From assembly GCF_004339085.1 (NCBI RefSeq), contig NZ_SMFX01000001.1:62001-126000 (forward strand): a DNA stretch of 64,000 bases. The letters run 5' to 3'. The notes beneath the pieces were generated by a model. It was not told the DNA's origin and ran no database searches. It was given only the letters and a program-made list of their open reading frames with translations. Shown in pieces: positions 54,718 through 64,000 of the stretch (positions are counted from its first letter, which is position 1; each line of letters begins with the position of its first letter). Both the position numbers and the translations under genes were made by a program. The DNA is from Thiogranum longum (lineage in GTDB: Bacteria > Pseudomonadota > Gammaproteobacteria > DSM-19610).

Positions 54718-55056
54718 ATGGAACACAGTGACTCCTATAAAACGATGCTCGAAGCTGTGCAGGCTTTTCATGATAAACATGACTTCCGCAATACGGGTGG
54801 AGAGGACATGACTTACCGGGTTGCACTGATGGCTGAAGAGCTGGGTGAAATCTCCGCCTGTGTGACCAAGGGAAAACCTCTCGACAGTCTGTCTGAAGAG
54901 GTCACTGATCTTTTTATACTGCTGGTCGGTACGGCCATTGCCGCTGACTTTGATCTGAAGGATGCGTTCTGGAATAAAATGGAGAAACTGATGCAGCGGG
55001 AATCAAGAATGGTAAACGGGCGCATCAGGGTGTCTGAATTTCGTGACATGTCCTAG
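54718..55056 (+). CDS. MazG-like nucleotide pyrophosphohydrolase
   Basis: The 112-residue all-alpha protein has the metal-binding pattern of the MazG/dUTPase superfamily: EELGE (residues 40-44) and, about 20 residues on, EEVTDLFILL. These enzymes hydrolyse NTPs or dNTPs to monophosphates, often for housecleaning; the substrate is unknown here. GAGG lies about 7 nt before the ATG. It is 8 bp after glyS and probably shares its transcript. It stands where gmhB is found in many relatives. Confidence 0.8.
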   Translation: MEHSDSYKTMLEAVQAFHDKHDFRNTGGEDMTYRVALMAEELGEISACVTKGKPLDSLSEEVTDLFILLVGTAIAADFDLKDAFWNKMEKLMQRESRMVNGRIRVSEFRDMS

Positions 55057-55063
55057 GGGACCG

Positions 55064-55074
55064 CTGATTAATTC
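55064..55074. repeat. 11-bp direct repeat flanking plsC, left copy
   Basis: CTGATTAATTC occurs here and again at 55919-55929, on either side of the acyltransferase gene. The right copy borders the palindromic element at 55936-56007. Direct repeats of this kind can be remnants of insertion, but chance cannot be excluded. Confidence 0.35.
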
Positions 55075-55140
55075 AGGATTCCTGGGCAGTTATTTTAAGC
55101 CTCAGGATAGTTTAAGCCTACGCAGGTAATTCTAATTATT

Positions 55141-55926
55141 ATGCAACGTTCCGTTTCTTCAAAACCTGTTCTCTATCTGCGCTCCTTCCTGTTCTGGATT
55201 TTTTTCGCCTCGATTACCATCGTGTTTGCCCTGTTGTTGTTGCTCAGTTTTCCATTTCCCTTTGAAAAACGATTTATCCTGACACATACCTGGTCAAAGC
55301 TGACTATCTGGTGGTTGGGTGCAACCTGCAAGCTGTATTATGAAGTACAGGGTCAGGAAAACATCAGACACGGCGCCGGTATCGTATTTGCCAAGCATCA
55401 ATCGACCTGGGAAACGCTGACACTAAACTTCTGGTTTTCACCCCAGACCTGGGTCATCAAGCGTGAGCTTATGTGGCTGCCATTTTTTGGTTGGGGTGCC
55501 TACATGATGGAACCGATTGCACTCAACCGGGGTGCCGGCCGCAAGGCCATTGAACAACTGGTTAGTCAAGGACAAAAACGCCTCGACGGTGGGCGCTGGA
55601 TCATCATCTTTCCGGAAGGAACCCGCATTGCACCGGGCAAGCGCGGGCGTTACCGCATTGGAGGCGCTGTGCTGGCGGAACGAACCGGTTACCCGGTCTA
55701 CCCGGTGGCGCACAACGCTGGTGAATACTGGCCAAGGCGGCAATTTATTAAAATGCCCGGTGTTATCAAGGTGCGCATCGGTCCAGCGATTTTACCTGAA
55801 GGCAAATCTGCCCAGCAGATTCTGGCTGCAGCTGAAGACTGGATTGAAACCCAAATGGCACAGATCACAACACTGGCAAAACACGAGCACGGCCCGGTAG
55901 AAAGCAACCAGGGAGCCTCTGATTAA
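55141..55926 (+). CDS. plsC: 1-acyl-sn-glycerol-3-phosphate acyltransferase (PlsC type)
   Basis: This 261-residue membrane-bound enzyme adds the second acyl chain to make phosphatidic acid. An N-terminal membrane helix (about 16-42) precedes the acyltransferase motifs. Block I is KHQSTWET, with HX4E in place of the textbook HX4D, a variant seen in some proteobacterial members. Block III is FPEGTRIAPG, and block IV includes PVYPVAHNAGEYW. Only a distant AGGTAA is found before the ATG. An alternative acyl acceptor, such as a lysolipid or lyso-ornithine lipid, cannot be excluded from sequence alone. Confidence 0.88.
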   Translation: MQRSVSSKPVLYLRSFLFWIFFASITIVFALLLLLSFPFPFEKRFILTHTWSKLTIWWLGATCKLYYEVQGQENIRHGAGIVFAKHQSTWETLTLNFWFSPQTWVIKRELMWLPFFGWGAYMMEPIALNRGAGRKAIEQLVSQGQKRLDGGRWIIIFPEGTRIAPGKRGRYRIGGAVLAERTGYPVYPVAHNAGEYWPRRQFIKMPGVIKVRIGPAILPEGKSAQQILAAAEDWIETQMAQITTLAKHEHGPVESNQGASD

Positions 55927-55929
55927 TTC
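55919..55929. repeat. 11-bp direct repeat flanking plsC, right copy
   Basis: This is the second copy of CTGATTAATTC and contains the plsC stop codon. See the left copy at 55064-55074. Confidence 0.35.
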
Positions 55930-55935
55930 GTCATT

Positions 55936-56007
55936 GCGAGAAACGCAGTGACGCGGCAATCTCTAGCAGACTGATTCCAGTGTATAAGATTGCCGCGCTG
56001 CGCTCGC
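55936..56007. repeat. REP/MITE-like palindromic element
   Basis: The arms CGCGGCAATCT (55952-55962) and AGATTGCCGCG (55987-55997) are perfect complements. The stem continues outward as CGCAG/CTGCG and GCGAG/CTCGC with small bulges. Elements beginning CGTCATTGCGAG and containing GGCAATCT are widespread dispersed repeats in proteobacteria. It lies between the convergent plsC and gyrB genes, only 8 bp from the gyrB stop, and may act as their shared terminator. Confidence 0.7.
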
Positions 56008-56014
56008 GCCCTGA

Positions 56015-58438
<2,424 letters not shown>

Positions 58439-58460
58439 TCATCCAGTAAAAGTCCTGTGA

Positions 58461-59543
58461 TTATACCACTTCCGAGACCTTGCCGTGTTTCACGTGAAAC
58501 ATCCTGTTTACCTTGCCAGTCACGTTTGTCGCTCCTGGAAATTCGATTGCTGTCGCAAAAACCTGGGCATCCAGCCCTGCCAGTCGGCGCATAACTTTCT
58601 CCTGATTTTGAACATCCAGTTCCGCACCCAGATCGTCCAGCAAGAAAAGGCTGGGGATTTCTGTCATGTCCTTCAGCAGGGAGGCCTGAGCAAGCTTCAA
58701 ACCGATAATCAACAGCTTTTGCTGCCCTCGCGAAAGCGCCTCGTTAACCGGCTTTCCCCGGTACTTGAAGGTAAAGTCTGCGCGCTGAGGCCCCGTCCTG
58801 GTATATCCCTGTTCCCGATCAGCGAGGAGGCTTTCTTTGAGTGCAGTGCCGTATTCCTTATCGGCTGACCAGCCACGTCTGTAATGGACATCCAAAGACT
58901 CACTCTCATCAATGAAATCGTTCATAATTTCAATTAGATAGATCTTTACTTTTCCAAGGTAGTCTGACCTGTGCACGTCCAGTTGCTCACCACAAAGCAC
59001 CATGTCACGGTCCCATATTGAAACCTCTTTGGGAGAGGACGCTGCTCGCAATGCAGCGTTCCGCTGCTTGAGTGAGGTTTGAAACTGTTTCCATGCCTGG
59101 ATGTACTCATGTTTCACGTGAAACAATCCCCAATCCAGAAATTGCCGCCTTAACGGTGGGCCATTCTCGATCAGCCCGTGCAAATTCCCACCAACCCATT
59201 GCAAAGGAAATAGCGTTGCCAGTTCAGACAATCTACGCGCTGGCATACCATTTATCCTCGCCATCAACTTACCGGGCTTACGGCTGATCCCTACAGGTAC
59301 CAGGCGATTCGTTTCCTGCTGTAGCTTGGCAACCAGCTGAAATTCTTCCTGGCCATGCGCTATAGCCCGGTCAAGTGAACTCGATCTAAAAGAGCGCGCA
59401 CGTCCCAATACATAGATGGCTTCGAGAAGACTGGTTTTCCCGGCTGCGTTCTGTCCGCTAAACAGATTCACACCGGTTGAAAATGACAGGGTCATCGAAT
59501 CCAGATTGCGAAACCCTTCGATGGTAAGCGAGGAAAGTGGCAT
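58461..59543 (-). CDS. recF: DNA replication and repair protein RecF
   Basis: This 360-residue SMC-like ATPase loads RecA at gapped DNA together with RecO and RecR. Walker A is SGQNAAGKTSLLEA, the signature region is ALSRGQQKLLIIGLKLAQ, and Walker B is FLLDDLGAELD. An in-frame upstream start would overlap dnaN. MPLSSLTIEGFRNL is the standard N-terminus and has a G-rich ribosome site (GGGGG) about 8 nt upstream, so 59543 is chosen. It lies 40 bp after dnaN. Confidence 0.96.
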   Translation of the reverse strand: MPLSSLTIEGFRNLDSMTLSFSTGVNLFSGQNAAGKTSLLEAIYVLGRARSFRSSSLDRAIAHGQEEFQLVAKLQQETNRLVPVGISRKPGKLMARINGMPARRLSELATLFPLQWVGGNLHGLIENGPPLRRQFLDWGLFHVKHEYIQAWKQFQTSLKQRNAALRAASSPKEVSIWDRDMVLCGEQLDVHRSDYLGKVKIYLIEIMNDFIDESESLDVHYRRGWSADKEYGTALKESLLADREQGYTRTGPQRADFTFKYRGKPVNEALSRGQQKLLIIGLKLAQASLLKDMTEIPSLFLLDDLGAELDVQNQEKVMRRLAGLDAQVFATAIEFPGATNVTGKVNRMFHVKHGKVSEVV

Positions 59544-59583
59544 TAGATAACCCCCGGCACATGACACCGGGTCAGGATAACGA

Positions 59584-60684
59584 CTAAAGCCGCATGGGCA
59601 TAACAACATACCGATACTGGTCAGTGCCAGGCTGCTTTATCAAACAACTGCTGTTCGAGTCACCCAACACAACCTCAACCTTGTCACTGCGCACAGCAGC
59701 CAGCACATCCAGTAAGTAGGTCACATTAAAACCTATTTCCAGTTCTCCGCCATCGTATTCGACTTCAAATTCTTCGTCGGCTTCTTCCTGTTCAGGGTTA
59801 TGTGCTTGAATTTTAATATTATTTTTTTCAAGATTGAGTCTTATACCACGATATTTCTCGTTTGACAGGATGGAAGTCCTGGAGAGTGCCTGGCGAAACA
59901 GCTCTCTATCCGCTACCACCCGTTTATCGCCATCCTTCGGTACAACGCGGTCATAATCGGGAAATCTCCCGTCAACCAGTTTGGAAGTAAAACACACATC
60001 ACTGGCAATCAGGCGAATATGGTTGGCCCCGAGTTCCACGGTAACCGGTATGTCGCTGTCATCCAGCAGTCGTTGTAATTCCTGGATTCCTTTGCGAGGC
60101 ACGATAACCTGTCGCGGATTATCGGTTTGTATTTCTACGGGTACATCACACAACGCAAGTCGGTGGCCGTCCGTGGCGACGGCACGCAAGAATCTGTTGC
60201 CCATTTCCAGCATCAATCCATTCAGGTAATAGCGAACATCCTGCTGAGCCATCGAGAACTGGGTACGATCAATGACTTCCTTCAGCTCTCCCTGTGACAA
60301 GGTGAATTTTGAATCGCCATTGATTTTTTCGACAAGCGGGAAATCTGCTGCAGGCAAGGTAGAAAGTGTGAAGCGACTTTTCCCCGAGCGTATCTGCGCC
60401 TTCTGGTCCTTGATGGATACCTGGATGCTGGCGTTCTCGGGTAACGCCTTGCAAATATCGATCAGTTTGCGAGCGGGCAATGTGATCTCACCGGGTTCAG
60501 TGATGTTTGCCGATACGCTTGCCTGTATCTCAACTTCCAGATCAGTTGCTGTGAGTTTGAGATGGTCCGTACTTGCATTGATGAGAAGATTACCCAGTAC
60601 AGGTAGTGTCTGGCGCCTTTCGACAACACCGATAACTTGCTGGAGGGGTTTCAGGAAAGACTCTCGGTCTATCGTGAATTTCAT
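59584..60684 (-). CDS. dnaN: DNA polymerase III beta subunit (sliding clamp)
   Basis: The 366-residue ring-forming clamp tethers DNA polymerase III to DNA. Recognisable features are the N-terminal MKFTIDRESFLKPLQQVIGVVERR, TDLEVEIQ, and ATDGHRLALCDV, ending in the clamp terminus YRYVVMPMRL. It has the usual length and order between dnaA and recF. About 200 bp separate it from dnaA; that gap holds DnaA boxes and is the candidate origin. Confidence 0.98.
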   Translation of the reverse strand: MKFTIDRESFLKPLQQVIGVVERRQTLPVLGNLLINASTDHLKLTATDLEVEIQASVSANITEPGEITLPARKLIDICKALPENASIQVSIKDQKAQIRSGKSRFTLSTLPAADFPLVEKINGDSKFTLSQGELKEVIDRTQFSMAQQDVRYYLNGLMLEMGNRFLRAVATDGHRLALCDVPVEIQTDNPRQVIVPRKGIQELQRLLDDSDIPVTVELGANHIRLIASDVCFTSKLVDGRFPDYDRVVPKDGDKRVVADRELFRQALSRTSILSNEKYRGIRLNLEKNNIKIQAHNPEQEEADEEFEVEYDGGELEIGFNVTYLLDVLAAVRSDKVEVVLGDSNSSCLIKQPGTDQYRYVVMPMRL

Positions 60685-60881
60685 TAATTAAATATCCTTT
60701 TATTAAACAAGTTACTGTTATTAAGGGCGACCCGGGCTGTAGATAACATTCGTATTAAACAATGGCTACATACACTTGCGTACCAGAAATTCTGTTAGGA
60801 AACGGACTGCCTTGTTGTGGGGTACCTGTGGATAATATCGGATAACTTTGGGATGTTAAAATTATCCACCGGTTATCCACA
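60685..60881. other. Candidate chromosomal origin (oriC) between dnaN and dnaA
   Basis: The gap holds four DnaA boxes: TGTGGATAA (60827-60835) and TTATCCACA (60873-60881), both perfect, and TTATCCACC (60862-60870) and TGTAGATAA (60738-60746), each one base off. Next to dnaN, 60685-60726 is strongly AT-rich and could unwind. In other gammaproteobacteria oriC lies on one or other side of dnaA, so the dnaA-rpmH gap, which has one perfect box, is the alternative. Confidence 0.55.
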
Positions 60882-62219
60882 TTATGTTGTCAGTATTCTC
60901 CACAGGTTGTTGTAGTCCTCGGCAATTCGCATGTCAGCATCTTTCAATTCACTGACCTTTCTGCAGGCATGAAGTACGGTTGTATGGTCACGGCCGCCAA
61001 AGGCTTCACCTATCTCAGGGAGGCTGTGGCTCGTCAGTTCTTTCGCAAGTGCCATGGCAATCTGTCGCGGTCGGGTAATTGAGCGCGTACGACGAGCTGA
61101 GTGCAGGTCAGCAACGCGAATTTTGTAGTACTCGGCAACGGTCTTCTGGATATTGTCGATGGAAACCAGCTTGTCCTGCAAGGCCAGCAGGTCCCGTAAT
61201 GCTTCTTTGGTGAATTTCAGGTCGATGCTTCGACCTGTGAATCTTGCGCTGGCGATAATACGTTTTAGCGCACCTTCCAGTTCCCTCACATTGGAGTGAA
61301 TGCGCTTTGCGACAAAGAAAGCGACTTCGGTGGGAAGATCCACGTTTGCTTGTATGGCCTTGTTCACCAGGATAGCCACACGGGTTTCCAGTTCAGGCGG
61401 CTCAATCGCTACAGTAAGACCCCAGCCAAAACGTGATTTGAGGCGCTCCTCAAGACCCTTTATTTCTTTTGGGTAGCGGTCACAGGTCATGATGATCTGG
61501 CTCTGACCTTCAAGTAAGGCATTGAATGTGTGAAAGAATTCTTCCTGAGACCGTTCCTTTCCGGCAAAGAACTGGATATCATCGATTAGCAGTGCATCCA
61601 CCGAACGGTAGTAACGCTTGAATTCATTCATGGCGTTATGTTGTAGCGCTTTGACCATATCAGCCACAAACCGCTCCGAATGCAGGTAAACCACTTTGGC
61701 GCCGGGCTGTCGATTGACGATCATATTGCCAACGGCCTGCATGAGGTGGGTTTTGCCCAGCCCGACACCACCATAAATGAACAGGGGGTTGTAGGCGGTA
61801 CCGGGGTTTTCAGCAACCTGTATAGAAGCTGCGCGTGCCAGTTGGTTGGATTTACCTTCCACAAAGGTATCGAAGTTAAACGTATTGTTCAGGTTTCCAC
61901 TGGGAAGTTCGCGCGTTTCACGGCGCCGTTCCTGGCGTTCGGGTTCGGCCGAGCGAGGTACCGGCAGCGGAGACTTGACCGAGCCGATTTCGAGCTGAAC
62001 CGCGACAGGGTCCGCATTCGGCCGGGAGCCGACAGCATTCTGTATATTTTCCAGGAAGTGTTCGCTTACCCAGTCGAGTACAAAGCGGTTTGGTGCGAGT
62101 AAGGTCAGGTTTTTACCCTTCTCGATGGCGTGCAGAGGCCGTATCCAGGTATTGAACTGCTGTTCGGGCAACTCATTTTCAAGTTGCGACAGACATTGTT
62201 GCCAAAGTGTGCCTTGCAA
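60882..62219 (-). CDS. dnaA: Chromosomal replication initiator DnaA
   Basis: DnaA binds DnaA boxes and melts oriC. Domain I begins [25 protein letters not shown]. Domain III has Walker [15 protein letters not shown] and Walker [14 protein letters not shown]. Domain IV has the DNA-binding [15 protein letters not shown]. No ATG or GTG exists at a sensible place. The frame opens at a TTG (62297) that lies inside a DnaA box, and a second TTG at 62219 sits 9 nt after AGGA, just ahead of domain I. I use the latter (445 residues). The identity is certain, the start is not. Confidence 0.95.
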   Translation of the reverse strand: MQGTLWQQCLSQLENELPEQQFNTWIRPLHAIEKGKNLTLLAPNRFVLDWVSEHFLENIQNAVGSRPNADPVAVQLEIGSVKSPLPVPRSAEPERQERRRETRELPSGNLNNTFNFDTFVEGKSNQLARAASIQVAENPGTAYNPLFIYGGVGLGKTHLMQAVGNMIVNRQPGAKVVYLHSERFVADMVKALQHNAMNEFKRYYRSVDALLIDDIQFFAGKERSQEEFFHTFNALLEGQSQIIMTCDRYPKEIKGLEERLKSRFGWGLTVAIEPPELETRVAILVNKAIQANVDLPTEVAFFVAKRIHSNVRELEGALKRIIASARFTGRSIDLKFTKEALRDLLALQDKLVSIDNIQKTVAEYYKIRVADLHSARRTRSITRPRQIAMALAKELTSHSLPEIGEAFGGRDHTTVLHACRKVSELKDADMRIAEDYNNLWRILTT

Positions 62220-62287
62220 GGGGGTGGTCCTGTTCTGTTTGTTACCGGGATTAGCGGGGTCAGTCAGTCTAACGCCACACAGACGAC

Positions 62288-62296
62288 TTATCCACA
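62288..62296. promoter_or_regulatory. DnaA box upstream of dnaA
   Basis: TTATCCACA is the perfect consensus. It lies about 70 bp before the preferred dnaA start and suits negative autoregulation by DnaA. Confidence 0.7.
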
Positions 62297-62328
62297 ATCG
62301 CGAACAAGATAAAAATACGGCTTTTAGG

Positions 62329-62358
62329 TTGACAACACCCGGGTAAAGACAGTAATCT
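62329..62358 (+). promoter_or_regulatory. rpmH promoter
   Basis: A consensus -35 TTGACA (62329-62334) is followed 18 bases later by TAATCT (62353-62358), an acceptable -10. It faces rpmH, about 60 nt before the start codon. Confidence 0.65.
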
Positions 62359-62372
62359 GCGCGGCCTGATTT

Positions 62373-62389
62373 GGCCCGCTTTACGGGCC
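62373..62389 (+). terminator. Terminator-like hairpin in the rpmH leader
   Basis: GGCCCG pairs with CGGGCC around a 5-nt loop, followed by TTTAACC and then seven T residues. It lies between the predicted rpmH promoter and its start codon, so it may attenuate rpmH transcription. The T run is 7 nt away from the stem, which weakens the case. Confidence 0.35.
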
Positions 62390-62419
62390 TTTAACCTTTT
62401 TTTGGGAACGGTTTGCGCC

Positions 62420-62554
62420 ATGAAGAGAACATTCCAGCCTAGCAACCTGAAGCGCAAGCGTACACACGGTTTCCGTGCCCGTATGCGCACCAAGAACGGC
62501 CGTCTTGTCATCAAGGCTCGCCGGGCAAAAGGTCGCGCGCGTCTTTCTGTCTGA
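62420..62554 (+). CDS. rpmH: 50S ribosomal protein L34
   Basis: The 44-residue, highly basic protein begins [20 protein letters not shown] and ends KGRARLSV, the unmistakable L34 sequence of the large ribosomal subunit. It is the first gene of the conserved rpmH-rnpA-yidD-yidC cluster, which faces away from dnaA. It has its own promoter upstream. The next gene, rnpA, starts 9 bp after its stop. Confidence 0.98.
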   Translation: MKRTFQPSNLKRKRTHGFRARMRTKNGRLVIKARRAKGRARLSV

Positions 62555-62563
62555 CCGGTCTCC

Positions 62564-62923
62564 TTGACGGGCGCCGTCGCCACTTATCCACCTGCGTACC
62601 GTCTGCGGACAGCTGCCTGTTTCCAGCGAGTATTCCGGCATTGCGACTTCAAGGTCAGTGATCGATACATCACCGTGCTTGCAAAATACAATACGCTGGA
62701 TCACCCGCGTCTCGGCACTGTTGTGTCGATAAAAAATGCCGGCAATGCGGTGAAGCGCAATCGCATCAAACGTCTGATACGTGAAAGCTTCCGTTTCCAC
62801 CGGTCCGAAATGGGTAATGTTGACCTGGTGGTTCTGGTTCGTGCCGGCATCAGTGCGTGCAATAACCCAAAAATATTCCGCGCACTGGAAGCCCACTGGC
62901 GTAAAATCGCAGCCCATGCGTAA
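62564..62923 (+). CDS. rnpA: Ribonuclease P protein component
   Basis: The 119-residue basic protein partners RNase P RNA in maturing tRNA 5' ends. The signature RNR segment is complete: [23 protein letters not shown]. The N-terminal [15 protein letters not shown] contacts the leader of pre-tRNA. The only sensible start is TTG at 62564, with a weak ribosome site, so translation may be coupled to rpmH. It overlaps yidD by 8 nt. Confidence 0.94.
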   Translation: MTGAVATYPPAYRLRTAACFQRVFRHCDFKVSDRYITVLAKYNTLDHPRLGTVVSIKNAGNAVKRNRIKRLIRESFRFHRSEMGNVDLVVLVRAGISACNNPKIFRALEAHWRKIAAHA

Positions 62924-63176
62924 ACTGGTACTGTTACTTATCAAGGCATACAGCCTGCTTGTCAGTCCCTGGCTGGGTAACCATTGCCGGTTCACCCCGA
63001 CCTGTTCCTGTTATGCGCAAACGGCCATCGAGCGTTTTGGCGTAGTGCGTGGTGGCTGGCTGGCATTGCGTCGCATTGGTTCCTGTCACCCCTGGCATGA
63101 AGGTGGTATGGATCCGGTACCGGAAGCCTTGTGTAAACATTCAACCAAACATAAAACGAAACATTCCCATGGATAA
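62916..63176 (+). CDS. yidD: Membrane protein insertion efficiency factor YidD
   Basis: This 86-residue protein has an N-terminal amphipathic helix ([21 protein letters not shown]) and the conserved [31 protein letters not shown] with its cysteines. [13 protein letters not shown] follows. YidD sits at the inner membrane and aids YidC-dependent insertion. The longer frame back to 62781 overlaps rnpA and lacks family similarity. The gene overlaps rnpA and yidC by 8 nt each, so the three are tightly coupled. Confidence 0.95.
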   Translation: MRKLVLLLIKAYSLLVSPWLGNHCRFTPTCSCYAQTAIERFGVVRGGWLALRRIGSCHPWHEGGMDPVPEALCKHSTKHKTKHSHG

Positions 63177-64000
63177 TCCACGCGTACTTTTAGCTATAGC
63201 TTTGTCTTTTATTATTCTGCTGATGTGGCAGTCCTGGATGGATGATTATGGTCCGGCACCCGAACAACAGGTTGTCGAAGGCGCGGCTACCGAGACAACC
63301 GACACTACCGGGGAGCAAATACAACCAGCTCCTGATGATATGCCCACGAGTGAGGTTTTGGCCCAGAAAGCGGTTGATAGCCTGCCTGATACGAAACCAT
63401 CCGCACAACCTGCCGGTGAACAGATCGAAGTACTGACTGACACCTATCGCGCGGTAATTGATACGCGTGGCGGAACCCTGGTAGAGCTCGACCTGCTGCA
63501 GTACCCGGAGACGCATGATCCGGACAGCCCGCCGTTCAAGCTACTCGAGCAGGGCGACGCACAACTTTTTATCGCCCAGAGTGGATTACGTACCGGCAAA
63601 ACCGACGCTGAACCGAACCACCATGCCCTGTTTACGGCCGACCAGACCCACTACCGGTTGGCAGATGGCGCTAAGGTAATCGAGGTGCCGCTGCACTGGA
63701 CGGACAGCAAGGGCGTGCAGGTCACTAAAACCTATCGCTTCCATCGAAGCAGTTACCTGATAAATGTTGGCTTTGAGGTTGCAAACAAGAGCAGCAGCAA
63801 CTGGAGTGCACGCCCCTATTACCAGTTACAGCGCACGCCGTTGCAGAAAAAATCACGCTTTCTTTACACCTATACGGGCGGCGTCATTTACAGTCCGGAA
63901 GAAAAGTACGAGAAGATTTCATTTTCCGATATGGAAGACGAGAATCTCAGCCGCGATATCAAGGGTGGCTGGGCAGCCATGCTTCAGCACTATTTCCTGG
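63169..64000 (+). CDS. yidC: Membrane protein insertase YidC (N-terminal part, cut by window end)
   Basis: The first 277 residues are present. An N-terminal membrane helix ([19 protein letters not shown]) is followed by an acidic, Thr/Pro-rich linker (about 25-80) and most of the large periplasmic beta-sandwich P1 domain ([26 protein letters not shown]...). The catalytic helical insertase core lies beyond the window. YidC inserts membrane proteins alone or with SecYEG. The order rnpA-yidD-yidC is the standard one. Confidence 0.97.
   Translation, partial: MDNPRVLLAIALSFIILLMWQSWMDDYGPAPEQQVVEGAATETTDTTGEQIQPAPDDMPTSEVLAQKAVDSLPDTKPSAQPAGEQIEVLTDTYRAVIDTRGGTLVELDLLQYPETHDPDSPPFKLLEQGDAQLFIAQSGLRTGKTDAEPNHHALFTADQTHYRLADGAKVIEVPLHWTDSKGVQVTKTYRFHRSSYLINVGFEVANKSSSNWSARPYYQLQRTPLQKKSRFLYTYTGGVIYSPEEKYEKISFSDMEDENLSRDIKGGWAAMLQHYFL

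Larger units (their letters stand above)
62220..62419. other. dnaA-rpmH intergenic region with a DnaA box
   Basis: This 200-bp divergent promoter region contains one perfect DnaA box, TTATCCACA (62288-62296), useful for dnaA autoregulation or as part of an origin. It also holds the rpmH promoter (62329-62358) and a hairpin, GGCCCG with CGGGCC (62373-62389), followed by T-rich sequence in the rpmH leader. Confidence 0.6.

Noticed and set aside
55094-55119. Direct repeat TTTAAGCCT (two copies 17 bp apart) before plsC
   Set aside because: It is short and has no link to a recognisable promoter or element; chance is likely.

Overview
The window is a continuous, gene-dense piece of a gammaproteobacterial chromosome. 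The clearest signs are the ubiE-ubiJ-ubiB order, glnA with ntrB and ntrC, split glyQ/glyS, MSHA-type pilus genes, and the gyrB-recF-dnaN-dnaA block facing rpmH-rnpA-yidD-yidC. A BigR-like repressor with a rhodanese, and a TusA/PP-loop thiolation pair, hint at a sulfur-metabolising lineage (Chromatiales-like). That placement is inference. I found no tRNA, rRNA, CRISPR array, prophage or complete insertion sequence.

Layout. 1-2381: end of the ubiquinone operon. 2851-9427 (minus): DUF389 protein, DJ-1 protein, YibQ, CtpA protease, EnvC and GpmI, probably one operon. 9643-12012: BigR-like ArsR repressor, rhodanese, SecB, GpsA. 12130-16411: RND efflux adaptor and pump. 16471-17923: TrmL and a class 1B-type dihydroorotate dehydrogenase without its usual partner PyrK. 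18053-30435: a first, divergent MSHA-like pilus operon. 30785-43364: a second, canonical MSHA pilus locus that ends with a minor pilin fused to a predicted seven-bladed propeller and with MshI. 43442-48239 (minus): ntrC, ntrB, a DUF4124 protein and glnA. 48466-51561 (minus): CDF metal exporter, TusA, PP-loop enzyme and an unknown protein. 51723-55926: glyQ, glyS, a MazG-like enzyme and a PlsC-type acyltransferase. 56015-62219 (minus): gyrB, recF, dnaN, dnaA. 62420-64000: rpmH, rnpA, yidD, start of yidC.

How the genes work together. The two pilus loci each encode an ExeA-type ATPase, lipoprotein secretin, TPR protein, GspE-type assembly ATPase, GspF-type platform, PilM/N/O-like inner-membrane proteins, an MshK-like protein and several prepilins. 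Each could therefore build its own fibre. Sequences matching sigma-54 promoters precede both loci and also glnA. The major pilin gene mshA has its own upstream region with a consensus CRP/Vfr site. The nitrogen genes have a near-consensus NtrC site. The dnaA-dnaN gap holds two perfect and two near-consensus DnaA boxes beside an AT-rich stretch and is the best candidate for oriC.

Best leads: the pilin-propeller fusion (41043-42383), which may be a pilus-tip adhesin where no MshQ or PilY1 is visible; the divergent first pilus operon with a PilM-PilN fusion, an ATPase-SPOR fusion and two paralogous CPD/LPW prepilins; the BigR-type cysteine pair with a palindrome in its promoter; and a structured intergenic region after ubiB.
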